This document shows positions 1 through 12,844 of a stretch of 64,000 nt of DNA, piece by piece. The translations under genes and the position numbers were made by a program. Source of the DNA: Delphinus delphis (Eukaryota; Chordata; Mammalia; Artiodactyla; Delphinidae); NCBI RefSeq assembly GCF_949987515.2, contig NC_082689.1, positions 70,182,267 to 70,246,266 of the forward strand. The letters run 5' to 3'. Below the pieces are notes generated by a model. That model searched no databases. It was given only the letters and a program-made list of their open reading frames with translations, and had not been told where the DNA came from. Every line of letters begins with the position of its first letter. Position 1 is the first letter of the stretch.

Positions 1-783
1 ATGAAAAAATGTTCAGCATCATAAGTCATTAAGAAAATGCAAACTAAAAGTATAATCAGATACCACTACCTTTTAGAATGGCTAAAATTTTAAAAATTAA
101 CCATACCATGCACCAAATGTTAGCCAGGATGTGCAGGAACTGGAACTCTCACACTGCTAGTGGGAATGTAGAACAGTAAATCATTTTTGAGAAGTTTGGC
201 AGTTTTTTATTTTAGTAAGTTAAACACACACCTACCATATAATCCAGCCATTCCACTTCTAGGTATTTACCCAAGAGAAATAAAACACGTACAGAGTGTT
301 CACAGCAGCTTTATTTGTAATAGCCCCAAACCAGAAAACACTAAAATATTTATGAATAGGTGAATGGATAAACTAAGTGTGGTATATCCAGCCAATGAAA
401 TACTACTTAGTAATAAAAGGGAACGAGCTACTGATAAACACTCAGAGAAGTATCTTGAAATATAGTAATGAAAGCCAGATGAAAAAGAAAATCTACTGTA
501 AATTCCATTTGTTTAACAGTCTAGAAAATGAAAACTAATGTATAAAGGCAGATGAGGTGTTGCCTGAGGAATGAGGAAGAGTGAAAGGAGAGGGCCTACG
601 AAATGGCATAAATAAATCTGGGGGAGAGGGGGAGATGGATGTTCACCATGATGATTGTAGTGACAGTTTCAAAGGTGTATGTATACATGTCAAAACTTAT
701 CAAATTATGTACTTTAAGTATGTATAGTTTAGTGGCTGCCAATTATATCTCAATAAAGCTATTAAAAATAAAACAAAAATAAA
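1..783 (+). mobile_element. Old L1 3' end (ORF2 C-terminus and 3'UTR), cut by the window edge
   Basis: Degenerate L1 ORF2 words are visible, such as CTGCTAGTGGGAATGTAGAACAG and the block around 'CCATTCCACTTCTAGG' at 230-270. A 3'UTR and an A-rich end follow near 760-783. There is no open frame. Confidence 0.7.
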
Positions 784-1117
784 AGGCTTATAAATATTTC
801 TATCCTAACTTCTTATAACTCAAGAATATTGTAAAGTTATTTAATGCCCAAGTACCTCCTCTTGTGATCTTTCTCAAAAATAGTGACTACAAAATAAATC
901 TCTTTTGTAAGCATAAAATTGAAAAAAGGCCTACAAATAGGGTAGATAATACGATCTTTCATAGCAATTCAGCAAATTCCGGCATCATGGCAAAAATAGC
1001 ATTCATTCAAAGATGCCCAATTAAAACTTTTTAAGAGCAGTTTTCCTATCTTTCAAAAAAAAAAATCAACTCCTGATTCCACCTACAATGTAATTGGTTT
1101 ACAGCACCTGTGTTTAC

Positions 1118-1119
<2 letters not shown>
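784..1119. other. AT-rich intronic DNA
   Basis: I see no gene, RNA or repeat that I can name. Confidence 0.4.

Positions 1120-1165
<46 letters not shown>
1120..1165 (+). repeat. (CA)n microsatellite
   Basis: About 23 uninterrupted CA units are followed by a CT-rich tract to about 1,205. It is long enough to be length-polymorphic. Confidence 0.95.
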
Positions 1166-1167
<2 letters not shown>

Positions 1168-1904
1168 CCCCTCTCTCTCCCTCTCTGACTCCCCTTTCCC
1201 TCTGCAGTTTCCAAACCTCCTATCTCATAATTTGTAGTTCCAAAGACAGCTCCAAAAGTTAAGAGAAATTATGGTCTTAGGAGACAATCTAGTTTAGGGA
1301 TGCTTCATCAAGGCTTGACAACTCACCACAACGTTATGTGCTTGGAGACAGCCAATATTTTAAAGTATTCGTTGAGTGCTGTATGACTTTGCAAAACATT
1401 TTTAAATCCTCTCATCGTTTTTTTATTGATCCATAAAACAACGAAGTGGTCAAAGAAGTATAATCACACTTTTATTGAACATACAGATAGGAACAGACAG
1501 GAAAATAAACACAGATAATTTAAACAACTGTGCAATCTACACGTCAGAACCAAATCTCCTGACCCACAGTCTAATCCCTTTGATTCAGTGCATCATTTCA
1601 ATTAACACAAATGTACCTTACTGTTTACACACTGAAAAATATTATTACTTATTGCTCAAAATCATCTGCACAGGCAGCCCTGAGACCATCACCATGAACA
1701 AAGAATAACCATTTGAACTGGGCAATTCCTATAAAGTCAGTATATAAGGAAGATGATGATGCTTATCAACAATTTGATAAAAACTCCCTCCCAAACTAAA
1801 ATATTGTAAACAGCATAGATATTTCGGAATCAGAAAAATTAAACGTGAGGCTGAATCCTCACTACACAGCTTAAAGCTAAGGCTCACTTTCCGTTGTGAA
1901 ATGG

Positions 1905-1998
1905 GGCTAATCATACCCACAGTACTGGTTACTATGAGGATTAAGTGGTATCAACATATGTACTGCAAATAATACAGTGCCTGGCACACAGCTGCTAT
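1905..1998 (+). repeat. MIR 3' half
   Basis: Contains the MIR words GAGGATTAAGTGG and CAGTGCCTGGCACACAG. The preceding 1,166-1,904 holds nothing recognisable. Confidence 0.6.
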
Positions 1999-2072
1999 CA
2001 TTCCACCTACTACTTTTAACGATAAACTTTTAATACTTAAATTACTGATGTCTATCAAAAACTAGCAATTCT

Positions 2073-2281
2073 GGGCTTCCCTGGTGGCGCAGTGGTTGAG
2101 AGTCCGCCTGCCAATGCAGGGGACACAGGTTCGTGCCCTGGTCTGGGAAGATCCCACATGCCGCGGAGCGGCTGGGCCCGTGAGCCATGGCCGCTGAGCC
2201 TGCGCGTCTGGAGCCTGTGCTCCGCAACAGGAGAGGCCAAAACAGTGAGAGGCCCGCGTACCGCAAAAAAACAAACAAACA
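2073..2281 (+). mobile_element. Young CHR SINE (tRNA-derived, cetacean)
   Basis: Type copy for this window. The head GGGCTTCCCTGG is followed by an A box (TGGCGCAGTGG), a B box (GGTTCGTGCCC), a body ending AGAGGCCCGCGTACCGC and an A-rich tail. The flanking duplication AACTAGCMATTCT (2,060-2,072 and about 2,282-2,294) differs at one base. The Pol III boxes are intact in sequence. Confidence 0.95.
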
Positions 2282-2294
2282 AACTAGCCATTCT

Positions 2295-3254
2295 AATTTC
2301 AATATAATATATATATGCTTTAGAAATAAATACTAAATTTAGATAGAAAAAGGCTAATACTTTGTTTTTCCTTTAACTGAGTTTCACTCACAAACATGCC
2401 ATTTAGGTACTCAGATTAAAAACAACAAAAACCCGCCAGCACATTTCCTTCGTAGTATACACAGACACAGAACATGCTTGAAATTGGTTCTTAATCTGTA
2501 TACTTGTGAAAATTTTGATTACTGCCTTTAAAAAATTAATCTAACTTTTCTTTAAATAACTTTGAATAAGAAAACCATTCACATGAAGTGCAAAGGTGTT
2601 GTTAACAGATCTTAATGTTTATGAAGAGTGAAGTCAAGGAAAACTTAAAACAAGTTTATTAATAGTTGCCAGAGTATTAAGAATGAAAAAATCACCTGTG
2701 GTCAAGGAATCACAATGCAAAAAGTTTACTTTTTCAATAAAATTCTAAGGGTTTTATTTATAAGCAACATCACTGAAAATACTAAAGAAAAAACTGATAT
2801 CTAAACTCATAATATACTTCCATAATCCATATAATTTTATGGCTGCTTCTAAATAGTATAAGCATCTTTAATTTCCTGTTTTCCATCAATATTCAAATAT
2901 ACCATAAAATATCCAAACACAAGCAATGTTGTATTAAGACAGTGATCTTGCTTAAATTTAACCATTGGCTGACAGGCAAGGCACCATGTAAGAGCTTTAA
3001 ATGTACAATTTTGCCAGTTGATATACAAAAGTTCTAAATTAGCATATGAAGAGTAATCTACAGATGGCTATGTACAATTCAGAGAAGTCAAGTGAATAAA
3101 AGGTAGAGACTGTCTATACTTACAAACCTAAAATGGGCTAAGCAAAGCTTTCTCAATTTTCTGCCACAATTCAACACTAAACATCAGCCAATGGGGTTGT
3201 TATGGTCTCATTATTAAAATAATAAGTAACAGTAAAGCTATTATCTACTACACC
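2295..3254. other. AT-rich intronic DNA without recognised features
   Basis: No coding frame, RNA gene or nameable repeat was seen. Confidence 0.4.
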
Positions 3255-3261
3255 TAATTTG

Positions 3262-3435
3262 AGCTCCTAGACCATTCTTGAGTCTTTTACATAAATTACT
3301 TCTAATAATCACATAATCCCATGAAGTGGATACTACTGCGCCTACTGTATAAATGAGCAAGCTGAAGCTCAAAATCAACTAATGTGTCCAAGGTGATCAA
3401 GGTAAGTGGTGAAGCCTAAATTCAAAGCTGCCAGT
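3262..3435 (-). repeat. MIR-family element
   Basis: The reverse complement shows the MIR core: a CTCAGCTTGCTCATTTATAC-like block, upstream GGTCACACAGC-like words and a final AATCCC...TAAGAAG-type end. It is highly diverged. Confidence 0.5.
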
Positions 3436-3454
3436 GTTGTAGTAAATATCCTTG

Positions 3455-3612
3455 TGAAAACATTAAGATAGAAAACAACCTAAGCATTACTGACAGAGGA
3501 CTGGTTAAATAAATCATGGTTCACCCATAAAAAGGAATAGCAAACAATCATTTAAAGAAAATGAGGCAGCTTTATATGTATAAGTATGCAATAGGACAAT
3601 CTCCAGAATATA
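3455..3612 (+). mobile_element. Old L1 ORF2 3' fragment
   Basis: Words such as GGACTGGTTAAATAAATCATGG and CATAAAAAGGAATAG correspond to the L1 ORF2 C-terminal region. Confidence 0.5.
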
Positions 3613-3614
3613 CT

Positions 3615-3830
3615 ATTAAGTATGTATACTGCACTGTCTAATATAGTAGCATTGGCCACATGCAGCTACTTAAACTATTTAAAATTAAATTTAAACATTT
3701 AGTTCTTCAGTCATACCACCCACACTTTAAGGGCTTGATAGCTACATGGCTAGTGGCTACCATATTAGGCACCTAGCTATAATACATTTCTACCCTCACG
3801 GAATGTTCTATCAGACAGCATTGATATAGA
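3615..3830 (+). mobile_element. Non-autonomous DNA transposon fossil (MER3-like)
   Basis: The ends CACTGTCTAATA...TATCAGACAGCA form a diverged inverted pair. Inside are AGCCACATG-type words, a TTAAAATTAAA core and GGCTAGTGGCTACC. The family name is from memory. A second copy lies at 9,575-9,855. Confidence 0.5.
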
Positions 3831-6395
3831 ATATCTTTGGAAGAACAGAAAGAAACTGATAACAGGTGTTTCTAGGGAAGGGGACAGAAACAGCAAGGAC
3901 ACATTCAACATACGCACAGTTAATTTCTTAACTCTGTAACATGTCATATACCACCTATTTTAAAACAACTATTTACCTTTTTTAAAAACTGTCTTGTTTG
4001 GTTCTCAGAAAAACTCCTTGATTTATGCTCTTAGAAGCATAAAAGGCTCAGAAGTTCTAAAGCATAACAGCTAGAGGGTAAGGGACAGAAATCACCTCTC
4101 CAAGATTTCTTAGAAATACTCTTGCCCACTACCCTAACTTCATTAAGCATTTATCTATTCACAATATTATTTGGGATACCATGCAAAAGATTACCAAGTT
4201 GCTATTTCTGAGGAATTATGGAACAGGGACAGAAAAAACATCAGGAGAAAAATGCTTACAAGGTATGAAAGAGTAACTGTGGTCAAAAGGCACAGGGGAA
4301 AGTTCTATTCTTTTGGGAAGAAAGGCACAGGTCACACTGTCACATCTCTCTTCTTATACTTCCATTTACTGCTCTACAGAGGAGCACTTAAAAGCAACAG
4401 CCTTTCAGTTCTGCTTTGAAGTCACTTTTTTTTGCCAAATGTCATATTTCTTCAAACGATATAGTACACTGAACAAGTGAATTGCTATATGCCTCAATTT
4501 CCTCACCTGTAAAACAGAAACCTGTTGCCTAATCAATGTTATTCACTAACTACCGGACATTTTTGCCTAGGAGAGGGAACAGCCAAACCTTTGAGAACAA
4601 AAAAGGCACAGTGGTCAGATACTCCCAAATAACAAACAACAAAACATTTGAATTGATACTTTTCTCTCATTGGGGGATAGATGGTCCACTCCGGGAGGCT
4701 GAAGGACCTGAGGATGGTTCAAATTTATGAAAATCTACCCTGGAAGAAAAATGAATAGGAACAAGATCACAAACCACTCACTTTCCTTCATGCTGACACA
4801 GCATTCTCATTCTCTTCCTCTTCCATGGAGCTCAGCCACCGTTTACATCTGGTCTAGCTCCAGAGCGTGCCTTTCTTTCAGCAATGCCCAAAACATACTG
4901 CCTTTCACAATGAGTTTAGGCAGGTCAGAGATCTGTGCCAGGGCAGACAGAAGGGCAAGCTGGTGTCCACAAAGTGACAAGGACGTGAATTTGTCCCCAC
5001 ACAGACTGGTGACCAGGAAGCCTGCCCAAATTTCAGGAATCTGGGTTTATGGGAAAAGAAAAGCATGATACAGGCCTAACAGACAGGAATGTCATTCAGG
5101 GACTCCAATAGCTAATCATATCCACAAGCATTCAAGGAAGTCAACTTACTAAAGAAATCATCCTATAAAATATAAGACCAAGCAAGAAAGATATAGTATT
5201 GTGAAGAAGGACATATGACAATTATTTCCAGAAATTTATATTTCCAAGTTGTTATTAAATTTTTTAATGTAATAATTACCAATATGTAACTTAAATCCTT
5301 AAAAATGTATAGTGCTGATGTTAAATTCACTTTATACAATTGCTACATAGAAACCTCAACACTTACATAGCTTACACTATTATCCATTTACTTAAGGGAG
5401 TAAGACACTTGAAACTGAGTTTATATTAATGGGAAAGTGCAAAGAAACTTGCCAACATGTGCCAGTTCCATGGCCCACAGGTAATGAGCATTGCCTGCCT
5501 GTGCCAGTCAGATCATCAACCAACATTACTGTGAAGGCCATGAAAGAAGCTGTTAATACTCTGGTTTAATCTCAGCACAGACCAGAGCAGCAGATTAGGC
5601 AGAACTTTACATCAGTGGCAGGTCTCCCAAGTTCTCTTGATGCCACAGAATTCATAAGTGGGATCAGTATGTTCTAAAAAGACATGGTACTGCAAAAGGA
5701 AAAAAAGGTTCCACAGCATCAAGCAGTGTAATACTTGAAACCTCATCATCAAAGTGACAGTTTTCAAGTGCCATTTATGATGCCCTAGTCTGGAAACATC
5801 CCAGCTAACCCATCTGATCAACAATTTCACAGATGGAAGCACTTGATGGCTAATTGGCAAGTCTATTATTCAAATAAAACAGCTCTCTGTACCTCTTCTT
5901 TCATTATTACAAGTCAAGGTACAACAAGATTGGTCATTCAAATTAGCTTAATAATAGAAGCCTCTTTCCAGAAATAATTTTTTTAATGAAACCACACATT
6001 TTGACAATTAGTTTAGAGCACTAATCAGTTTATGAACAGTAATGAAAATGCTTTATAAACTAAAAGGAGTAAGAAATATAAACCTTCTTTAAAAAGTTGT
6101 ACTATTTGTTTCCTCTGTCTTCATCAATATGTCAAGATATATACATTGTCACAGGGAATAAAATGAATGAAATATTTACTCATTCCTTAAATATTTTAAA
6201 AACATTGGCCAAGTATTACACGTCATAATGAAGAAAAATCCTCTCAAATATTTTAGGTTTCCTAAAGAATTGTAAAGCAAGAACCTTCTCTTCACCTACA
6301 TTTTGCAGTAAAAATTCCAGACTGTTTAAGGTTTTTTAATTTATGAAGCAAGTAGCCAGTGACAACATTATTATAGATATTATCTACCTGAGGAC
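3831..6395. other. Intronic DNA, no gene recognised
   Basis: Mostly unique-looking sequence. A short MIR piece (CCTCAATTTCCTCACCTGTAAAACAG) occurs at about 4,490-4,520. A 113-codon frame at 4,727-5,068 and an 82-codon minus-strand frame at 5,612-5,860 have no motif or family resemblance and are judged chance. Confidence 0.4.
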
Positions 6396-6401
6396 ATGTT
6401 G

Positions 6402-6568
6402 ATGTAGATAGGCTTTGGCATCAGGACTTGTGTTCCAACTCTAGCTCCACTTCTTGTTAGTTCCGTGACTTGACCCTATAATATGGAAATAATTATCCCT
6501 ACCCATATAGGATTGTTGTGAGGATTAAACGAGGAGATTATATACATAGAACATCTCACATTAAAACA
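6402..6568 (+). repeat. MIR element
   Basis: Contains the MIR core CTAGCTCCACTTCTTG, GTGACTTGACC and GTTGTGAGGATTAAACGAG in order. Confidence 0.65.
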
Positions 6569-6674
6569 TGGGAGCCCTCAGCATTCGTCCATTTGGCTCT
6601 CATCCCTTTCTCCACACCACTGCTATAAATTCTAGAGGGGAATCCTGATACAACTGTCAAAATATGTGAGTTCT

Positions 6675-6878
6675 GGGCTTCCCTGGTGGCGCAGTGGTTG
6701 AGAGTCCGCCTGCCGATGCAGGGGACACGGGTTCGTGCCCCGGTCCGGGAAGATCCCACATGCTGCGGAGCGGCTGGGCCCGTGAGCCATGGCCGCTGAG
6801 CCTGCGCGTCCGGAGCCTGTGCTCCACAACGGGAAAGGCCACGGCAGTGAGAGGCCCGCGTACCGCAGAAAAAAAAAA
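6675..6878 (+). mobile_element. Young CHR SINE
   Basis: Full-length copy with both Pol III boxes. TSD GTGAGTTCT at 6,666-6,674 and 6,879-6,887. Confidence 0.95.
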
Positions 6879-6887
6879 GTGAGTTCT

Positions 6888-9115
6888 CTTTACAGATCCA
6901 TACATTTGCTCCAGATCCCACTGAAACTTACATTCCCTATTTAGAGTATCTGGCTATCTCCCTATATTGCTACAATTTTCATAGATGCCAAGGAAATCCC
7001 CAGGAAGATCCTTGTAGAAAGACTGAGCTATAAAATATTTGAAGACCTCAGTTAGCCTATAAAATAGAAACTAGGAAATGCATATAGTAACCAGAACCTG
7101 CAAGTGGGAAGGAAACAGTAGCCAGAAACTGTGGAACTAGTTATAAGCTAAAGTAAAATCAAAATTAACTCCCTATAGTGATACAGCAATATAATGGTAA
7201 CAAAAATGTATTTTACTAGGTAATAAAATAAGTAGTTTCCCATGATGTAAAAGAATACCTTTTCTATATAACAGAAAGGGGTGCTTTTCCAAAACTAGGT
7301 TTTGTCATTCTACTATTACTTTTGATAAGCATTTTGCTTCTAATTACTCAGGCTCTTGTGTTTACAACACTAGGTAACAAAGAACTAATAGTTAACAGAG
7401 AGATACCACAGGCAGGTAAGAATATGTAATCAAGTAAAAACAGAGGAAATGAATATACAATGAATGGGAGAAAAGTATAACTATCATAGTCATTACTTAA
7501 CTCTTTATTGTCCCTAAGCCTTCCCATTGTGCCCAACACAGGCATTCATTCAGTCTCCTGGAAGGAAGAGCCTGTGAAATCACTGGCAACAGTTTGAAAA
7601 GCAGCACTGGGAGGCTGCCCACTAGAGACCATTGCCCTGCTCTCGTGGCATGCTTCCAGGATGCTCAACCCAGAAAATATTCCACAAAGAACCACCTTGA
7701 ATGTATGTTGTGGGAGAGAACACTGGAACACTGGCCATGTCTGTCCACATTTCAAGTGAGTACGATAACCTAAAGAACTGTCCAAATGATCATATGAACT
7801 GAAAAATTAGAAACTATGTAACACAAGTTTAAGATAGGAAACCCAAAGATCAGTGTACCAAATGAGAATGGTTACCAGTAAATCAAACAAGTAAAACAAT
7901 GTTGAGGGTAGGGAAGGAAAAGACATAAATTCGATTTTTATGACCATAACATCCCATACATTTGGAATATTAAGATTATGCTGTAACATCTCAGTTTCCT
8001 ATATTAGACAGAGGTATCTTTTCTTGTTTCTCACCCCATATACCCTTTCTACCAAAAGCAGTATCAGTTGTCATGGATCCATCATATCCTTGACTTTAAT
8101 TTTAAAATCTTAACATTTCATTTTTCCTCATGATTTTGATTTTCTATTTCATCAGAATGTGATTAATTCTGGAAGACAATTTCACTATGATTGAAAACAC
8201 GTCACTGCTCCCCTTATGTTCTAAAGAATTCAAGCAAAGTCATTTACGGTAATTTCATATCAAGACAGAATTTAACATTCACAAGTGTCAAACACCTTTT
8301 CCCTTGAAAGCCCAGTCACAACTAGAATGTTCAAACAAAAGAACACAGATTAACTATAGTGCACCCACCAGATATCTGTTTTGTTTCCCTTTTACTTGAG
8401 AACTCTCAAGAACAGATTTGAGACTCCTCAGGAGCACATTTTTCATGAGGTTTAATAACTATTCAGAAGAATTATACTACAATGACACCTAGAAAGAATA
8501 TGCTCTAATTAGCATGTTTTTGACCTGACCTCTTTCTGATTTTCTACAGTAGAAACATCAGCTCAAGTATATGAATAGAATAATTAGGAACTATACTTTT
8601 TTAAATAATAAAATTATTACATGACAAGAGCAGCAAATGAAAAAAAATTAAAAGCATTTCGTATTTTTCCTTTGTTTCTAAAGCAAAATCACTATTTACT
8701 TGTAGTTAAGCAAAGAAATAAAAGAATTAAAATTTCTTGACCCTTCCCTATTTCTCAATAGGAACAAAAATGGCCAAATTAATCTAACAGTGTTTAGAAA
8801 GGCTCTTTGTAAATGTTCAGAGGATCACATCAGGATACTCAAAGAATCAAAGGGGGGAAAAAGGTAACCAGAAGCACCCATCAGTATATAAAAACTGTCA
8901 ATACAGACAGGTTAAAGAGCTCAGGAACATAAAGAGAACTCATAAAAAGCCTTTTGTAAACACCTGCTCATTTTCATGCTACTGCACCAGCAGTAAATAA
9001 AGGTTTTATTTCAAATGTGGCTGAAGCCACACCAGAATCTCTCCAGTAGATAAATACACAATAAAAATAAGTCATAATCTGTAATTTATTTTAAAACAGT
9101 ACCGTAGTAGCTTCA
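6888..9115. other. Intronic DNA, no gene recognised
   Basis: AT-rich with one more GC-balanced patch at about 7,540-7,770, which I cannot classify. Frames of 60-79 codons on the minus strand there show no recognisable domain. Confidence 0.4.
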
Positions 9116-9119
9116 TGTC

Positions 9120-9310
9120 TCCGCTTCCATTCCTAAGTCTCATCTCCAGAGTATCCAGGTTCTTTAAAAATGGAAGTATGATGAGCATAACTCCTTTCCT
9201 CAAAAATCTCTAACAACCTCCCAACTCACTTGGAAGAGAATTTTCTACAAGGCCCTCTATGATCTAGTCTCTGGCAACTGCTATAGTGTTACCCTCTTCA
9301 ACTCCAAGGA
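9120..9310 (+). repeat. L2 fragment
   Basis: Contains the L2 3'-region words CAACCTCCCAACTCACTTGG and ACAAGGCCCTCTATGATCTAG in consensus order. Confidence 0.5.
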
Positions 9311-9574
9311 GAATATGGAATGTCTAAGTAAGGCATGAAAAAAAGTACTGAAAAATAAAATGAATTTCTGATTATGTTTTACTTGGCAGCTTTTTAAAAA
9401 AAGTTTTTACCAAAGGAAAATGTTATTTAATGCTATTCACTGACTTGTTCTTTTGCTTTAATTTTTGTGTTTGTTTATTAAAAAGAGAGAACATTATTTA
9501 TGAAGTGGAAATTCCTTTTGTCTCCCTCCCTTCTCATGCATTTGGTATGAGTTATCTGGGCATGTGTTATACAA

Positions 9575-9855
9575 TATGGTAGCCACTATCTACATGTGAC
9601 TATTTAAGTTTAAGTAAAATTAAAAATTCAGTTCTTCAGTCACACTAGGCACATTATCATGGACTCAACAGCTACATGTGGCTATAAAATTTAAGTTAAT
9701 TAAAATTAAATAAAATTTAAAATTCAGTTTTTCACTTGTTCTAGTCACATTTCAAAGGCTTAATAGCCACATGTGGCTAATAGCTATTGTATTAGCAGAG
9801 ATATAGAACATTTCCTTCACAGCATAAAGTTCTATTGGACAGTGCTGCTATAGAA
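9575..9855 (+). mobile_element. Non-autonomous DNA transposon fossil (MER3-like), longer copy
   Basis: Better preserved than the copy at 3,615. GCCACATGTGGCTA occurs near both ends, there is a TTAATTAAAATTAAATAAAATTT core, and the end reads TTCTATTGGACAGTGCTG. Confidence 0.6.
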
Positions 9856-9984
9856 CTTGTAATACTTTTACTAAAGTTACATGCCCTTAAAAAAAAGTTA
9901 TTCTATGTTTTTAAAATTAGCATTAATGCTTTCATATTGTATGTATATATCTACAACCTGAAATTTTCTCTTAATATGTTTGTA

Positions 9985-10300
9985 AGGTCTATTACGCATA
10001 TTGAGATATAGAATCTAGTTCATTTTAACTGCTGCATAATATTCCATCATAATGCATCTTGGCACAGATAGACACTTAAGTACTTTGCAATTTTTCAATA
10101 ATCCAAACTGCCACACCCACACCAACCCTAAGGAAAAAGGCTTCCATGAGAATTCTTGCTTCCCCAAGTCTTCATTAACACTTAAAACAACATACTTTTG
10201 TTTAAAAAAACAATCTAATACTTGTTTTACTTTTCATTTCCCTGATATACGGTGAGGTTGACCATCTTTTCATGTTCATTGGCAAATCTTGTTCTACAGA
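9985..10300 (-). mobile_element. Old L1 fragment
   Basis: Reverse-strand L1 ORF2 words: CTGCATAATATTCCATCAT and, further on, GGTTGACCATCTTTTCATG. The piece is internally deleted relative to a normal L1. Confidence 0.6.
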
Positions 10301-10597
10301 TTATCATTTCATGATCTTTTTTTCCCATGGGTCTTTTTTGTGTTACTGATTTATGGTTCCACTAAATGTGTTGTGGATGGACGTGTCACAAATATCTCCT
10401 CTTGCTCTACTACTTGTCTTTTAAGTTTGTTTATATTGTCTTTGTTAGGACAAGAGTTAGTAATGAATTGAGGCAGTCAAATTACTAATCTTCTCTTTTG
10501 AGTTCTGCTTTCCTATTTTGAGGTCATAAAGGACGAAATTTTCTTCCAAAAAACATTTTTTGGAGCTATGTACTGTATGTCTGACATGGTCACGGGT

Positions 10598-10680
10598 TAG
10601 TTTATTTAATCCTTATAAGAACTATCTGAAGTAGATATTGTTACTCTCATTACAAAGATATGGTAATTGAATTTCTTAAT
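10598..10680 (-). repeat. MIR fragment
   Basis: TTTAATCCTTATAAGAACTA...ATTGTTACTCTCATTACA is the reverse complement of the MIR core. Confidence 0.5.
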
Positions 10681-10689
10681 GTGGTAAAA

Positions 10690-11990
10690 TATACATAACA
10701 TAAAATTTACCATTTTAACCATATTTAAGTGTACAATTCTGTGGCATTAAGTACATTCACATTGTTGTGCAATCATCAGCACTAACTATCTACAGAACTT
10801 TCATCTTCCCGAAGTGAAACTCTGTACCATTAAACACCAACTCCCCATTCCACTACAACCCCCAACTCCTGGCAACCACCATTCTACTTTTTGTCTCTAT
10901 GAATCAGACTACTCTAGTAACTCATTTAAGTGGAATCATAAAATATTTGTCCTTTTCTGACTGGCTAATTTCATTCAGTATAATGTCTTCAAGGTTCATC
11001 AATGTCATAGCATGTGTCAGAACTTCCTTTTTAAGGCTGAATAATATTCCACAGTATTAATACACCACATTTTGTTTATCCACTCAACCATCAATAAATA
11101 CAAGTTGCTTCCACTTTTTGGCTATTGCAAATAATGCCGCTATGAAATGTCTGTACAAATACCTGACTCCCTAATTTCAGTTCTTTGGGGTATATACCTA
11201 GACATGGAATCGCTGGATCATATGGCAATTGTGTAACTTTTTGAGGAACCGCCACACCATTTTCCACAGAGATCACACAATTTTACATTCCTACCAACAA
11301 TGCACAAGGATTTCTCTACACGCTCACCAACAGTTGTTTATTTGCTACATATTTTTGGATAATAGGCATCCTAATAGGTGTGTCTTCCAAAATTATAAAG
11401 TTTAATCTTCACAGGTAGGTCTTCAATACATCTGATATACACTTTTGTGTACAGAATAATGGAAGAATCTAATATTATTTTTCCCCCCATATAGAAAGCC
11501 ACTTGCTTCAGCATCATTTAATGAACAGGCCTCTCCTTCCCCACTAATTTTTAATACCACCTCTATTATAAATCAAGCTCCCATATATGCATGAGTCTGT
11601 TTCTGGACTTTGTATCTGATTATGCTGATCTACCTGACTATTTCTATACCAATATAACACTATTTGAGTCACACAGCATTAAAATATATTTTGATATTTG
11701 GTAGAGCAGTTTCTTTTTCCTTTCTAAGAATTTATTTGCTATTCTTGGATTTTTTTTCTCCTATATGAATTTTAGAATCAGTTTTCTAATTCCATGAAAA
11801 TTCTGGTTGATATTTTTATTGGAACTGTATTGAATTTATGATTAACTGAAGATAACTGGCATGTGATATTGAGACTCATCATTCATGAAAGTTTATTATT
11901 TCTTCATTTATTCCAGGCATTTCCCCCCATTACTATGTTAAATTAATTCTTTCTATAAAATGTTAGACCAAAATCTGAAAGACAGATAAC
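10690..11990 (-). mobile_element. Old L1 3'UTR and ORF2 3' part, degenerate
   Basis: Begins with the L1 3'UTR block (ACCATTTTAACCATATTTAAG, CAACCACCATTCTAC). Reverse ORF2 follows (TTTGGCTATTGCAAATAATG, CTAGACATGGAATCGCTGG), with further ORF2-like sequence to about 11,990. All frames are broken. Confidence 0.75.
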
Positions 11991-12580
11991 TGAAAGAACA
12001 TTTCTATTCCAAGACACATAACAAAAACCAAAAAAACAGTTATTGGTTATAAATATAAAATCTGTATACTGTGTGAATTTGGGAGTTATAACAAATAAAA
12101 TAGATCATATCCAATTCATGAAGTTATTTTTTTTAAGTCTAGCGACCTGAAATAATCCTTCAAAATGTAGCTTACATCTCACCACTTTCAGAAAGCCTTC
12201 TCTGACCACTCACCTACAGTATTTTCCCTTATTTTTGCATCTGAAATTTACTGAGGTCTGCGTTAGAAAGGTACAATCTGATAACTTATAGGCAACAAAT
12301 ATGTTTTTGGTTTGTGCTTAGTTTGGCCTATATCATGTTTCTTAAAAACTAGAGACTAAAAAAATTAGGGAATTTCACACAAAAATCATAGGATTTCTGA
12401 CTTGCAGGTTGTATGTCACTCTCTCTCAGTTAAGAGAGATTCCATTTCCATGCTTCCTTGATTACCAGGGTAGGCAAATCACACACTGATTCTTAAAGCT
12501 TCCACCTAAAAGTGACCTGTTAATTTCCAACTCACGCTCCATTGGCCAAAGCAAAATCATGAGCAGGCTAAGTTCAAAAA
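11991..12580. other. Intronic DNA with a short L2-like piece
   Basis: The words CAGAAAGCCTTCTCTGACCAC near 12,190-12,215 match the L2 3' region. The rest is unassigned. Confidence 0.4.
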
Positions 12581-12590
12581 TGATGGAAAA

Positions 12591-12799
12591 GGGCTTCCCT
12601 GGTGGCGCAGTGGTTGAGAGTCTGCCTGCCGATGCAGGGGACACGGGTTCATGCCCCGGTCCGGGAGGATCCCACATGCCGCAGAGCGGCTGGGCCTGTG
12701 GGCCATGGCCGCTGAGCCTGCGCGTCCGGAGCCTGTTCTCCGCAACAGGAGAGGCCACAGCAGTGAGAGGCCCGCGTACCATACACACCCACAAAAAAA
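12591..12799 (+). mobile_element. Young CHR SINE
   Basis: TSD GATGGAAAA at 12,582-12,590 and 12,800-12,808. The end reads GTACCATACACACCC instead of the usual CGTACCGC plus A-tail. It forms an inverted pair with the minus-strand copy at 13,470. Confidence 0.95.
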
Positions 12800-12844
12800 G
12801 ATGGAAAAGTGTAACCCTACTATGTACCTAGAAGATTAAAAGAC

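Noticed and set aside
1120..1165. CRISPR-like or satellite array
   Set aside because: A plain CA microsatellite in a mammalian genome. No spaced repeats of any CRISPR type occur in the window.
2073..2281. tRNA gene suggested by A and B boxes
   Set aside because: The boxes belong to the tRNA-derived SINE head, and the cloverleaf and acceptor stem are not preserved. The same holds for all other SINE copies.
5450..5870. Processed pseudogene on the minus strand
   Set aside because: Composition looked coding-like, but translation in three minus frames gave no protein I recognise, and neither poly(A) nor TSD was found.
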